Shown piece after piece: positions 43,101 through 52,436 of a DNA stretch of 64,000 nt (positions within the stretch are counted from its first letter, which is position 1; every line of letters begins with the position of its first letter). The notes beneath the pieces are model-generated. The model made no database searches and was not told the origin of the DNA. It saw only the letters and a program-made list of their open reading frames with translations. The translations under genes were made by a program, and so were the position numbers. Source of the DNA: Eggerthellaceae bacterium (lineage in GTDB: Bacteria > Actinomycetota > Coriobacteriia > Coriobacteriales > Eggerthellaceae); contig JAFRGA010000004.1 in assembly GCA_017434045.1 (NCBI GenBank), positions 22,801 to 86,800 of the forward strand. The letters run 5' to 3'.

Positions 43101-43916
43101 GTCACGGCCGAGCTCGTGGCGCATATCCAGGTATCGGTTGAACGCGGCCTGCACGACGGCGTCGTCGATTTCGACGGAATCGAGCACGGTGCCGAACGTG
43201 GTGTGACGGCAGTGGTCGGACCAGTACGTATCGATCATCTTGATCTCGGTGATCGTGGGATCGCGCTGCTCGTCGTCTTTGAAATACGCTTGGCAGAAGG
43301 TGATGTCAGCCAAGTCCATAGCCAACCCGCGATCGGCGATGAAGGCCGCGAGGCCCTCCTCATCGAGCTCTCGGAAACCCGCGATGACTTCGACCGGCTC
43401 CGGTTCGGGATAGTCCATCTTAAGCGTATCGACCGGCATCAGCGATGCCTCGCGCGCCTCGACCGGGTTGATGACGTAGCGCTTTATCGCTGCGATGTCC
43501 TCCGATGTCAGGGAACCTTCGAGCACGTACACCTTCGCATTGCGCACCATGGGCCTCTCGCCCTGGCTGATGAGCTGGATGCACTCGCTTGCCGAAGCGG
43601 CACGCTGGTCGAACTGCCCGGGAAGTGCCTCGACTGCAAACACTGACGCGCCCTCGGGAACGGGCGCAACCCCCGTGTTACCCGGCGTCGTGAAGTCCTC
43701 CAGCGAACGGCACGTGACGTCGGACTGCGGCTCGCTGAACACGGTGGGAACGCAATCCTCGAACAGCTTGTTGCCGATACCCTCGACGTCATAACGGTTT
43801 ATGAGCCGCAGGTCCTCGAGATGCTCGATGCCCAGAATCTCGCGTAATTCCTTCAAGAGCGCCTTCGCCTCGACGTCGAAGCCAGGTTTCTTCTCAACAT
43901 ACACGCGTGATACCAT
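40146..43916 (-). CDS. purL: phosphoribosylformylglycinamidine synthase, single chain
   Basis: Purine pathway enzyme converting FGAR to FGAM with ATP and glutamine, 1256 aa, cytoplasmic. The synthetase part has ETHNHPTEIEPFGGAATCVG near residue 330. The C-terminal class I glutaminase has IPVFPGNNCEFDSARAF near 980, the nucleophile in LGICNGFQAL near 1085 and the acid/His region HGEGRF near 1175. PurL, PurQ and an S-like part are thus fused, as in the clade common in Clostridia and Coriobacteriia. ATG 43916 has AAGGTGG upstream. No other pur genes are adjacent. Confidence 0.96.
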   Translation of the reverse strand: MVSRVYVEKKPGFDVEAKALLKELREILGIEHLEDLRLINRYDVEGIGNKLFEDCVPTVFSEPQSDVTCRSLEDFTTPGNTGVAPVPEGASVFAVEALPGQFDQRAASASECIQLISQGERPMVRNAKVYVLEGSLTSEDIAAIKRYVINPVEAREASLMPVDTLKMDYPEPEPVEVIAGFRELDEEGLAAFIADRGLAMDLADITFCQAYFKDDEQRDPTITEIKMIDTYWSDHCRHTTFGTVLDSVEIDDAVVQAAFNRYLDMRHELGRDEKPVCLMDMGTIGARYLKAKGILKNLDESEEINACTVKIKAEVDGEVQDWLFLFKNETHNHPTEIEPFGGAATCVGGAIRDPLSGRAYVYQAMRVTGAGDPLVPVAETIPGKLPQRKLVTTAAAGYSSYGNQIGLATGQVNELYHPGYVAKRMEIGAVVGATPAHHVRRETPAAGDVVVLLGGRTGRDGIGGATGSSKAHKVESLETCGAEVQKGNPPVERKIQRLFRSTEACQMIKRCNDFGAGGVSVAIGELADGLQIDLNKVPKKYDGLDGTELAISESQERMAVALAPEDVGRFLELARQENLEATPVATVTAEPRVRMTWNGDTIVDVSREFLASNGAPKHQVVHIVAAEPFAPAWACEGAASLAERLRAVVTDLNVASNKGLSERFDSTIGASTVLMPFGGTTQLTPSMAMIAKLPVNGETTTTTGMSWGFNPYIMEKNQFTGAYLSVVESVAKLVAAGFKRETMYLTFQEYFEKLRTSPERWGKPAAAVLGALMAQVDLGIGAIGGKDSMSGSFEDLDVPPTLVSFAVGIGKVDEALSPEFKGAGHRVVCIHPYYERDGLTPEKDGLLATMALVEQLAGEGKILAAATPGYGGDAEMLFKMCVGNRIGLAVDEAMDTSTWFIPAYGSFAVELADGAELPVGNDDVHVKLIGMTTEAYTMTCGDEIVDLAELQEAWEAKLESVFPYRSEGDKVEAVTYEREGAFPKPALLTAKPKVVIPVFPGNNCEFDSARAFRRAGAEAQVFVVNNLTPAAVSESTEALVKAINEANIVFIPGGFSGGDEPDGSAKFITAFFRAPAVTEAVRELLQKRDGLMLGICNGFQALVKLGLVPFGDIRPMDENCPTLTFNTIGRHQSRIVRTRVASNLSPWLSQCQVGDIHTVAISHGEGRFVANDDVLAQMKAAGQIATQYVDVAGVPSMDWDVNPNGSVLAIEGITSPDGRVFGKMGHSERSGYGLYQNIPDANYQPIFEGGVKYFTD

Positions 43917-43972
43917 GCCGGCCACCTTCCCTAAAGCCGTGAAACTGCACCTGCCCCCATTATAAAGAATCT

Positions 43973-44161
43973 GATGGATGGGGACGGGTTCGATCCGTCA
44001 TTCTGCTTGGTTGAATGGGGCCAGCTAAAGCATCGAAAGGGACAATACCCGAAGACCATAAATACGAATAAACATGCCAATTGGTACATCTACCAGGATT
44101 TTTCATCACTGAGGACAGCACCTTTAGGTGCTTTGGCAGATTGGGCCCGTCCCCATCCATC
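43973..44161. repeat. inverted-repeat element family C, copy C1
   Basis: Perfect 16-bp ends GATGGATGGGGACGGG (43973-43988) and the complement (44146-44161) enclose 157 bp with a GCACC-TTTA-GGTGC hairpin. It occupies the purL upstream gap 43917-44256, so purL may be transcribed from or through it. It is noncoding. Confidence 0.65.
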
Positions 44162-44256
44162 TGACGAATTGGACCCGCCGATCATTGAAAACGCCGCCCG
44201 CAGATGCGAACGGCGTTTCGTTGATGCTAATGCTTTTGGAACTTGCGAATCGATTC

Positions 44257-45000
44257 CTACTTTTCTTCGAACTTGGCCTGCGACCTCGCAGTGCCGGCGT
44301 TGCGCCAGCCAGTCCCAGCTGCAGGCTCCTCAGCTGCAGGCTCCTCGGCTGCGGGCTTTTCGGCAACATCTTCAATCTTGGCAGCGCCGATAACGCCATC
44401 GCCATCCAAATCGATTCCGATAAGCTCCTCGGCCTTGGATTTCAGCGTTGCCGCAGCACCGCCGATTGCCGGCTTGGCAGCTTCGACCACGCCGTCGATT
44501 GCCGGCTTGGCAGCCTCGACCACGCCGCCGATTGCCGGCTTGGCAGCCTCGACCACGCCGCCGACCGCAGCACTGGCAGCGCCGATGGCGCTTTCCATGG
44601 CAGGTTTGGCTACCTCAAACGCCTCTCCGGCCTTCTGCTTCACGACTTCGGCAGCACTGCCGATTGCGGGAACCGCCGCATCGAAGGCCTCGGTGGCCTT
44701 CTGCTTCACGACTTCGGCAGCATTGCTGATTGCGGGCACTGCAGCATCGAACGCCTCGGTGGCCTTCCCCTGGACGGAGTCCACAACCGGCTTCGCAGCA
44801 TCAGCGGTTACGCCGGCTGCCTTCGCCACGGCTTCGTACACGTCGTCGAAAACATTCTTCACCTGGTCGGCCGCCTCGTCAGCCTTCTCCTCTGCGCCCT
44901 CGGCCGCTTCTTCCACAGCCTCGGCCGCTTCCTCAACTGCTTCCTCCGCCTTCTTGGCGGCGTCTTCTACAGCCTCGTAGATCTCATCGGTGTCCGGCAT
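44257..45000 (-). CDS. Ala-rich helical repeat protein
   Basis: Encodes 247 aa, about one third Ala, with Glu, Lys and Val. Residues 10-50 are Glu/Ala helix (EEAVEEAAEAVEEAAEGAEE). Repeats of about 22 residues follow (ATEAFDAAVPAIxxAAEVVK, two and a half copies) and then three GGVVEAAKPAI units. A calcium-loop-like DLDGDGVIG near 195 precedes a run of AAEEP repeats. There is no signal peptide or membrane segment. It resembles phasin or LEA-like amphipathic proteins in composition only. Function unknown. Confidence 0.7.
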   Translation of the reverse strand: MPDTDEIYEAVEDAAKKAEEAVEEAAEAVEEAAEGAEEKADEAADQVKNVFDDVYEAVAKAAGVTADAAKPVVDSVQGKATEAFDAAVPAISNAAEVVKQKATEAFDAAVPAIGSAAEVVKQKAGEAFEVAKPAMESAIGAASAAVGGVVEAAKPAIGGVVEAAKPAIDGVVEAAKPAIGGAAATLKSKAEELIGIDLDGDGVIGAAKIEDVAEKPAAEEPAAEEPAAGTGWRNAGTARSQAKFEEK

Positions 45001-45153
45001 CGCTCATCTCCTGTCTCGAGAAACATCAACTGGCATCATTATACGCAAACGAACATGACGAAACGTCGACATCTATGCCACCAATTATCAACTCTTTTAA
45101 GTTTCCTGGATGCAAACTGAGGGCGAAGCAGCGTGCGTTAGCCGCAGCGTGCA

Positions 45154-47322
45154 CTACTCTTGCGCGTCAATGGTTCGCCCGGTCTCCGACCAGTTATCCC
45201 AATCGAGCGCATTGCCGTCGATCAGATACTCCCGGAACTGGACCTCCGTCAAGTCGGGCTCGCTATCGGTGGTCAGGTAGTACCGCTTGCGATCGGGATC
45301 GATATCCCTGAACATCGAATATCCCGCCCATTCGTCGCGGTTCGAGTACTCGCTGTAGTCAAGGCCCATCGCGTCGAGCACGGTCGCTTGCAAATCCAGA
45401 TGGCTGACTGGCTTCTCGTCGACGACGATGGGACGGGCGTCGGCTTCGGCGGATTGCTCGGGCTTCACGAACATGATGGGCGTGCTCGTCTCCTCGATAG
45501 GATCGAGGGTGATTGTCCAGTACCCATGGTCGGCCGTGATGATGATCGTCGTGTTCTCGTAGACGCCCAACCGTTTCAGCTCTTCGATGTACGTCGTCAC
45601 GATCTTGATGGCGCCTTCCGATTGCCTGAGCACGCTTGAATTGTCCTCTCCCAAGTCGTTCACGTTCTCGTCGTAGCTGAACGGGTAATGCGAGCCCAGA
45701 AGGTGGATGAAACGGTAAGCGCCGTCGTAATTGCCTTCCTCCAACGACAGCCCGAAGTCGCAAAGGCGGTTGTAATAACGGATGTCGTCGATCAGGTAGA
45801 TGGTCTCCTCGGGGGGAGCTCCATCTTGGTACAAGGTCAGCGACTCGTTGATCTGATCCGTGTAGTACCAGAAAGCCCACTTGAAAGGCCAGAGCACATC
45901 GCGGTACAGCCCCATCTGGTACAGCGAGTACAGCGTTCCCGGCACGTTCATCATGCTGTCGGGCAAGTCGTGCATGTTCACGGTCTTGCTGGTGATTCCG
46001 TATTGCTCCTCATCGGAAAGCTGGCTGATCCTCATCGAGTCGGTGTAAAGGCCAATCGAATAGTTGGCATTGTAGATTTTCTCGAGGAAATCACTCCGTG
46101 CGTACCGCTCGTCCTTGTACGTCGAGAACTTCTCGTCGAAGCTCGGCATCTGTCCGGTCATCATCTCGGGGATGGCGAAGCGCGTGGGGATCATGGCGGA
46201 GGTCGCGTTCTCGTAGTTCGTGAAGCCCGTGAGGCCGTCGAGCACGTTCGGGTTGTTCTTCATGACGTTGGTCAGATACGCCGTGTCGTACGTGTCCAGG
46301 ATGAACACGATGACGTTGTGCTTCGGGTTGACCGTGAACAGCTGGTCCTCGGTTAGGACGACCTTCCCGCCCGTTGGAGTGCTATTGCCTCCCGCAGGAG
46401 CGATGACGAGGCTCGCGAGCCCCACCGCTTGCACCAGGACCAAGAACACCGAAATCACTGCAGCAACGCCTTGCGCCCTACGACGATGCAGGATTGCGAA
46501 TGCGAGCGCCGCCACGATGATGGCAATCCACACCGCTGACGACACGATCTGCATGGTCATGTAATCCGCCCAGAAGATCGTCGCGCCGTCAGCCGCGGGC
46601 AAGCTGTAGTTCAGCACGAGCGCCTGAACGTACGCGCACAGGCCAACAGCCACCACGGCCACGAGCGCGAAGTTGAACGCCCTGCCCCTCAGAAGGGTCA
46701 GCACAAGGGTGATGAAGGCGATTATTCCAATATCAGGAAGTATTGGCACCCACCAGACGTCACCTATCGAGTAGATAAGCTCTGAGGCAGCCCCGGCGAC
46801 AATCTCGAGGGGCGCCACGAAGAAGATGGTGAACGTGAAGAAGAAGGCGGCGATGAAGCCATACACCAACCGCTCCTTCCACGAAGGAGCATACGATGTG
46901 GGGCGACGTTTGGCGCGCTTTCCTCCCTTAGCGGACTTTCCTCCCGAAAATGCCTCTTGCCCCTCTTGTTCTGCGATTTCGGCTGCAATTCGGTCAAAAG
47001 CCGGTTGAAGCACCTTCGCGCTGCCATCCTCGCGCAGGATCGCCCCGTCGGGACCCGTGCGGTGCACGTCCGCCTCGATTTCCCTGCGCGCATTCTCGTC
47101 TATGTCGAGCACGCGCATGAGGGTTTTCCTGCCGCGGCGCAAGGCCACGCCCGCCAGGGTCGACAACGCCACAGCTACGCCCGCAACAGCCTGGATGGTG
47201 TAGGTCATGACCGACGGGTCGATGTATGCGTACGCGGGAACGACAACTGCACATGACAGCAAGCAGGCAAGCGCGATCACCGAAAGGGCGTCGTATGCCA
47301 CGAGCGTCAGCCGCTTTGCCAT
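45154..47322 (-). CDS. membrane-anchored sulfatase-family protein
   Basis: Encodes 722 aa. N-terminal hydrophobic segments (about 10-30 and 38-60), a charged cytoplasmic-looking stretch to 150, then four or five more segments to about 315. An extracytoplasmic alkaline-phosphatase-superfamily domain follows: NVIVFILDTYDTAYL near 350 supplies the first metal Asp and the nucleophile Thr, and IIITADHGYW near 590 the second metal site. The plan resembles LtaS-type phosphoglycerol transferases and surface-polymer modifying enzymes. ATG 47322 has AAGGAAGG upstream. Its substrate is probably a cell-envelope polymer. Confidence 0.82.
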   Translation of the reverse strand: MAKRLTLVAYDALSVIALACLLSCAVVVPAYAYIDPSVMTYTIQAVAGVAVALSTLAGVALRRGRKTLMRVLDIDENARREIEADVHRTGPDGAILREDGSAKVLQPAFDRIAAEIAEQEGQEAFSGGKSAKGGKRAKRRPTSYAPSWKERLVYGFIAAFFFTFTIFFVAPLEIVAGAASELIYSIGDVWWVPILPDIGIIAFITLVLTLLRGRAFNFALVAVVAVGLCAYVQALVLNYSLPAADGATIFWADYMTMQIVSSAVWIAIIVAALAFAILHRRRAQGVAAVISVFLVLVQAVGLASLVIAPAGGNSTPTGGKVVLTEDQLFTVNPKHNVIVFILDTYDTAYLTNVMKNNPNVLDGLTGFTNYENATSAMIPTRFAIPEMMTGQMPSFDEKFSTYKDERYARSDFLEKIYNANYSIGLYTDSMRISQLSDEEQYGITSKTVNMHDLPDSMMNVPGTLYSLYQMGLYRDVLWPFKWAFWYYTDQINESLTLYQDGAPPEETIYLIDDIRYYNRLCDFGLSLEEGNYDGAYRFIHLLGSHYPFSYDENVNDLGEDNSSVLRQSEGAIKIVTTYIEELKRLGVYENTTIIITADHGYWTITLDPIEETSTPIMFVKPEQSAEADARPIVVDEKPVSHLDLQATVLDAMGLDYSEYSNRDEWAGYSMFRDIDPDRKRYYLTTDSEPDLTEVQFREYLIDGNALDWDNWSETGRTIDAQE

Positions 47323-47480
47323 GCCCTTCCTTTCCATGCCGCCTCGACGAGCACGACCTGCCTGTGCCCGGTCGCCATCGTTGTTCGAATAACGAATGTG
47401 TTGGCGCAGTGCACTTAGGTGCCCGCAACCAACAGCCCTACAGTGTAATACAGCTCAGCTCGAAGGAGCGGCAAACGCAG

Positions 47481-47507
47481 AAAGGCTGCACTTAGAGCGC
47501 AGCCTTT
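47481..47507 (-). terminator. terminator of the 48133 lipoprotein gene
   Basis: A 9-bp stem AAAGGCTGC / GCAGCCTTT with a 9-nt loop, followed on the minus strand by CTGCGTTT; 32 nt after the stop. Confidence 0.6.
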
Positions 47508-47539
47508 CCTCAAAATGCCTAGTCCCATCCTCGAGCCGT

Positions 47540-48133
47540 TTAAGCGGCTTCAGACGAAGCGCTTGCCTCCTCGGTCTCGGCGGCTTGCGCGGAAGCACCC
47601 GCTTCTGCACCGGCCTCCTCGGCAGCCTCGTCAGTTGCCGGCTCGGCAGCTTCGCTGGAAGCCGTCTCGGCTGAAGCGGACGAAGCGCTTGCCTCATCGT
47701 TGCGCGGAGAGCCCTTCTTGAACGTCATGGACGAATTGTTCTGGGCAATCGTCAGCGTTTCGCCTTCGATCGTCATGTCGATGGTGCTGCCCTGCATGGT
47801 TATGGTACCCGCTGTAGCACTGGATGCCTCCCACGTGCCGGTAACCGGGTCCCTGTCGAACAGTGACAGTTTCGAGGTGCCGTCTTCGTTGAGGTTCAGA
47901 TATACCTCGTAGCCCAAGTTGGTGAGGGATTCGATATCCTGCTTGCTGGTCTCCTGACCGTCGCGAACGAGGCCGGTTAAATCCCAAGTGCCGGCAAAAG
48001 CGGCTTTCGCGGAAGCTCCATCATCCGCGCTCGCCGACGAAGAGGATGAGGATTCACCTCCGCCGCAACCTGTCAAAGCGAAGCACAGCGAGAACATGCA
48101 GCAGAGCAATGCGACGATCCCGATTCTCTTCAT
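47540..48133 (-). CDS. small secreted lipoprotein
   Basis: Encodes 197 aa. The signal MKRIGIVALLCCMFSLCFAL ends in lipobox LTGC near residue 23, then a Ser-rich linker. The middle domain (GTWDLTGLVRDGQE, LNEDGTSKLSLFD, GTWEASSATAGTITM) has the beta-strand pattern of small lipocalin-like/DUF domains that follow a G-T-W motif. The last 50 residues are Ala/Glu/Ser-rich low complexity. The function is unknown. It is transcribed on the same strand as, and just after, the two tRNA genes. Confidence 0.75.
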   Translation of the reverse strand: MKRIGIVALLCCMFSLCFALTGCGGGESSSSSSASADDGASAKAAFAGTWDLTGLVRDGQETSKQDIESLTNLGYEVYLNLNEDGTSKLSLFDRDPVTGTWEASSATAGTITMQGSTIDMTIEGETLTIAQNNSSMTFKKGSPRNDEASASSASAETASSEAAEPATDEAAEEAGAEAGASAQAAETEEASASSEAA

Positions 48134-48168
48134 GGCGCTTCCTTTCCATGAGATTCTCTGGTGGGAAA

Positions 48169-48242
48169 TGGCTGGGCTGCAGGGATTCGAACCCCGATAG
48201 TCGGCACCAAAAACCGAAGTCCTGCCATTGGACGACAGCCCA
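48169..48242 (-). tRNA. tRNA-Gln (anticodon TTG)
   Basis: A full cloverleaf on the minus strand: acceptor TGGGCTG/CAGCCCA, anticodon stem TCGGT/GCCGA around loop TTTTGGT, T-arm GGTTCGAATCC, and an encoded CCA end. Confidence 0.95.
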
Positions 48243-48258
48243 GCATGGCACATTTGGA

Positions 48259-48334
48259 TGGTGGGCCCTGGGGGACTCGAACCCCCGACCTTGGGATTAA
48301 AAGTCCCCTGCTCTACCAACTGAGCTAAGGGCCC
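48259..48334 (-). tRNA. tRNA-Lys (anticodon TTT)
   Basis: A full cloverleaf on the minus strand: acceptor GGGCCCT/AGGGCCC, D-loop AGCTCAGTTGGTAGAGC, anticodon loop CTTTTAA, T-arm GGTTCGAGTCC, encoded CCA. It lies 16 bp upstream of tRNA-Gln in one cluster. Confidence 0.96.
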
Positions 48335-48476
48335 TCGGTCCAAATTGCAAGCTGTTATTCTACCTGCACCGCTGCCGTTGGTCAATGTGCGGCTTCTGTA
48401 TTTTCACACGCGCACACGAGCAACGTGCGCAGTTGTTGCCACTTATGAGGAGATTCGCCTAGTGCGCTCTTTTATC

Positions 48477-48781
48477 CCCTGTTCGGTAGGGATTCTGCCT
48501 ACAGCATCCTCGGAAAGGTCGTCCGCCCGGAGGGATTCGCCTACAGCGTCCTCGGCGGTAATAATGCATGTAGAAAATGTTCCTGCCTGCGCTCCGCGCA
48601 TTCAGGAAATAGTTCTGGAAGTATGTACGGGGGCAAGCTGAAGCTTGCCCGTCCTCGCTGAAAACAGCCCACAGGGCTGTTTTCCGGGCGCTCGGACCCT
48701 GCGGAAGCGGCTCACCCCTTCGGGCGGACGACCTGGCACAAGCCCGAACCCTGCGAAAGTGGATCACCTCTCCGAACAGGG
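48477..48781 (+). repeat. structured repeat family A, nested copy A3
   Basis: The inner copy 48517-48733 has perfect 13-bp ends GGTCGTCCGCCCG / CGGGCGGACGACC and the same core as A2, with the stem AAAACAGCCC-ACA-GGGCTGTTTT. It is enclosed by a second, degenerate pair of ends, CCCTGTTCGG (48477) and CCGAACAGGG (48772), each followed or preceded by a relic of CCTACAGCATCCTCGG or GCGAAAGTGGATCACC. It fills the 464-bp gap 48335-48798. Confidence 0.85.
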
Positions 48782-48798
48782 AACATTCGTCTAAATAC

Positions 48799-49812
48799 CT
48801 AAAGCACAAAGCCGGTGAAATGGATGACGAGACCGCACACGATGCTGAATGCGGCCAACGCGCCTAGAATGGCGATGTTCTCGCCTGCATGGCGGTTCGT
48901 TCGAAGCAAGACGAGCAGGCCGACGCCGGCGGCGGAGAGCAGGCCCGCCATGCAAGCGCCCAGGCTCAGCACACCTTCGACGTAGAGCTGGGCGATGGTC
49001 ACGCTTGCGGCGCAATTGGGGATGAGGCCGACTATGCCAGACCCTATAATCGCGAGAACCTCGTTCGAGCTCAGGAGCGACTCGAGGCCTTCCTCGCCGA
49101 CCAACGTCAGGACGATGTTGAGGGCAAGGGACACCAGGAAGATGAAGAACGTCACCTGCAGCGTGTGCTTGCAAGCGCTCTTGACGAGCCCACCCCAACC
49201 CGCATCGTGCCCATGATCGTGATGGTGGTCGGTGTGGTTGCAACCGTCTGTACAATCGTCATGATGCTCGTACACGAGCGTCGGGTTCTGCTGGCAGGTG
49301 GAGCAATCGTTTGAGCAATCGCAATTATCGCGCTCGCACAGCTCGTGGATGTGCAGGTGTTTATGGTCACGATGGGTGGCGCGCATCACCGCATCGACCA
49401 CGAACCCGAAAGCCATGCCTATGACCACTTTCATGCCGATAATGCCGAGCAGCGTCTGTACCGGCACTTGCTCCGCGATGAAGATGGGCAGCATTTCGTC
49501 GGAAGTCGAAAGGTATACGGCGAAAAGGGTGCCGAGCGTCACGACGCGTCCTGCGTACAGGGTGGATGCGGCGGCGGAGAAGCCACATTGGGGAACGACG
49601 CCCAGAAGCGCGCCTATTGCGGGGCCCGCCTTCCCCGCCCCGCGTATGGCTTCCTGAGTCCTGGCGCCCGTCTTGTGCTCGAGCCATTCCATAACCAGAT
49701 ACGTCACGAGCAGGAACGGAATGAGGTAGAGCGTGTCGATCACCGCGTCCTGCACGACATCGAAGGCGATGTCGGCGAAGTTGGAGCCCGTTTGCGCCGC
49801 ATGTTCGTGCAT
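48799..49812 (-). CDS. arsenic-efflux-type permease with His/Cys-rich loop
   Basis: Membrane protein of 337 aa with about ten hydrophobic segments in two similar halves: VVPQCGFSAAASTLYAGRVV near residue 78 and GLIPNCAASVTIAQLYVEG near 260 are the paired motifs. This matches the family annotated as putative arsenic efflux or manganese transporters. The central loop (about 150-215) is full of His, Cys and Asp (HKHLHIHELCERDNCDCSND, later DHHHDHGHD) and surely binds metal. I chose the ATG at 49812 (MHEHAAQTG) with AGGGG 6 nt upstream. It stands alone, 14 kb from the ArsM genes. Confidence 0.78.
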   Translation of the reverse strand: MHEHAAQTGSNFADIAFDVVQDAVIDTLYLIPFLLVTYLVMEWLEHKTGARTQEAIRGAGKAGPAIGALLGVVPQCGFSAAASTLYAGRVVTLGTLFAVYLSTSDEMLPIFIAEQVPVQTLLGIIGMKVVIGMAFGFVVDAVMRATHRDHKHLHIHELCERDNCDCSNDCSTCQQNPTLVYEHHDDCTDGCNHTDHHHDHGHDAGWGGLVKSACKHTLQVTFFIFLVSLALNIVLTLVGEEGLESLLSSNEVLAIIGSGIVGLIPNCAASVTIAQLYVEGVLSLGACMAGLLSAAGVGLLVLLRTNRHAGENIAILGALAAFSIVCGLVIHFTGFVL

Positions 49813-49874
49813 GTGAATCCCCTGCATCATTTCAGCTAATCATATGAGCAATCTTTCAAATTGCCCGTCAATGC

Positions 49875-49906
49875 GAAACGGGACGGCCCGAAGGTCGTCC
49901 CGTTTC
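49875..49906. terminator. hairpin upstream of the efflux gene
   Basis: An 11-bp perfect stem GAAACGGGACG / CGTCCCGTTTC with a 10-nt loop. It could end transcripts entering from either side. Confidence 0.5.
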
Positions 49907-50055
49907 TCTGTCTGCCGCGTATAGTAGCCGAGTTTTACTACCCGCAAGCATAGTACACAACAAAGCAACATCACTCGAATGTTGCATGCCCCCGTGACAT
50001 CGCTGAATAGCTCAAAGTCAGCGAGGGAGCTTAACCTTGCGTGCATCTCTTAGTA

Positions 50056-50165
50056 GCTGAACGTGCGGCTGGCGAGTGCGTAAGGCCCACCTTTGGGCCA
50101 AGCGGCCTTCGCGCCGCGCAGAGCCCAAAACAAGGGCCTTACGTGCCGCCAGACGTGCGTTCAGC
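50056..50165. repeat. long inverted repeat with alternative stems
   Basis: Arms of about 33 bp (GCTGAACGTGCGG...GTAAGGCCC and GGGCCTTACGTGC...CGTTCAGC) flank 45 nt. The GGCCC of the left arm can also pair with a nearby GGGCC, so two folds compete. A plus-oriented terminator follows at 50175. It lies in the 489-bp gap 49813-50301. Confidence 0.6.
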
Positions 50166-50174
50166 GGACAAGGG

Positions 50175-50200
50175 TTCCGCCGTTCGTCAGAACGGCGGAA
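50175..50200 (+). terminator. plus-oriented terminator in the efflux-groEL gap
   Basis: TTCCGCCGTTC-GTCA-GAACGGCGGAA followed by TTCTTT. The same 11-bp arms recur in the rubrerythrin terminator at 52561. No plus-strand gene precedes it. Confidence 0.6.
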
Positions 50201-50268
50201 TTCTTTGGGCCGTGAGCCGAGCTTGGAGCCACAAGATGGGGCGCCCCAAGGCCGCGCAGCGTGCAGCG

Positions 50269-50296
50269 GTTGCGCCGGCTGATAAGCCGGCGCAAC
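50269..50296 (-). terminator. hairpin after groEL
   Basis: A perfect 12-bp stem GTTGCGCCGGCT / AGCCGGCGCAAC with a GATA loop, 5 nt after the groEL stop. No T run follows on the minus strand. Confidence 0.6.
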
Positions 50297-50301
50297 TCAA
50301 A

Positions 50302-51951
<1,650 letters not shown>

Positions 51952-51957
51952 TCAACT

Positions 51958-52245
51958 TTATTCGCAAATCGCATAGATATCGTCGGCGCGGAGAATCAGG
52001 ACCGTCTCCTCTTCGTACGTGATCTCGGTTCCACCGTACTTGCCGAAGATGACCTTGTCGCCAACCTTGACCGGGACGGGAACCAAGTTGCCGTCCTTGT
52101 CGAGCTTGCCAGCGCCCACTGCCAGGACGGTGCCGGTTTGGGGCTTTTCCTTGGATTCGCGGGCCAGGTACAGACCGGATGCGGTTGTCTCCTCGGCCTC
52201 GTCGGCCTTGACGATCACGCGATCGCCCAACGGTTTAAGAGCCAT
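51958..52245 (-). CDS. groS: co-chaperonin GroES
   Basis: The 10-kDa lid of the GroEL chamber, 95 aa. The start MALKPLGDRVIVKADEAEE, the mobile loop TTASGLYLA near residue 23 and the C-terminal KYGGTEITYEEETVLILR match the family. I chose the second ATG (52245), 8 nt from GAAGG; an ATG two codons upstream is also possible. First gene of groES-groEL. Confidence 0.97.
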   Translation of the reverse strand: MALKPLGDRVIVKADEAEETTASGLYLARESKEKPQTGTVLAVGAGKLDKDGNLVPVPVKVGDKVIFGKYGGTEITYEEETVLILRADDIYAICE

Positions 52246-52291
52246 TGCCATTGCCTTCTTTCTAGTTAGACAAACACTACCTATCGAAAAT

Positions 52292-52318
52292 TTAGCACTC
52301 GAAGCTGTCGAGTGCTAA
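52292..52318. promoter_or_regulatory. CIRCE operator (HrcA binding site)
   Basis: A perfect CIRCE inverted repeat TTAGCACTC-N9-GAGTGCTAA, 46 bp before groES. It implies heat-shock repression by HrcA, encoded outside the window. Confidence 0.95.
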
Positions 52319-52436
52319 CAGGCACGTACTATAACATCTTGTAGAGGATATTGCGCAACTTTACCGAACCGTCACCTTCCCGCCACAAAAACTGGTGAAA
52401 ACGACGAATTTGACAGAACCCTTCTTTGAGACAGGA

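Noticed and set aside
43974..44393. A 139-codon plus-strand frame starting MDGDGFDPSF
   Set aside because: It runs through inverted-repeat element C1 and antisense to the Ala-rich gene; no SD site and no protein-like composition.
47540..48385. A longer reading of the lipoprotein that starts inside the tRNA genes
   Set aside because: The extension is translated tRNA sequence; the true signal peptide starts at the ATG at 48133.
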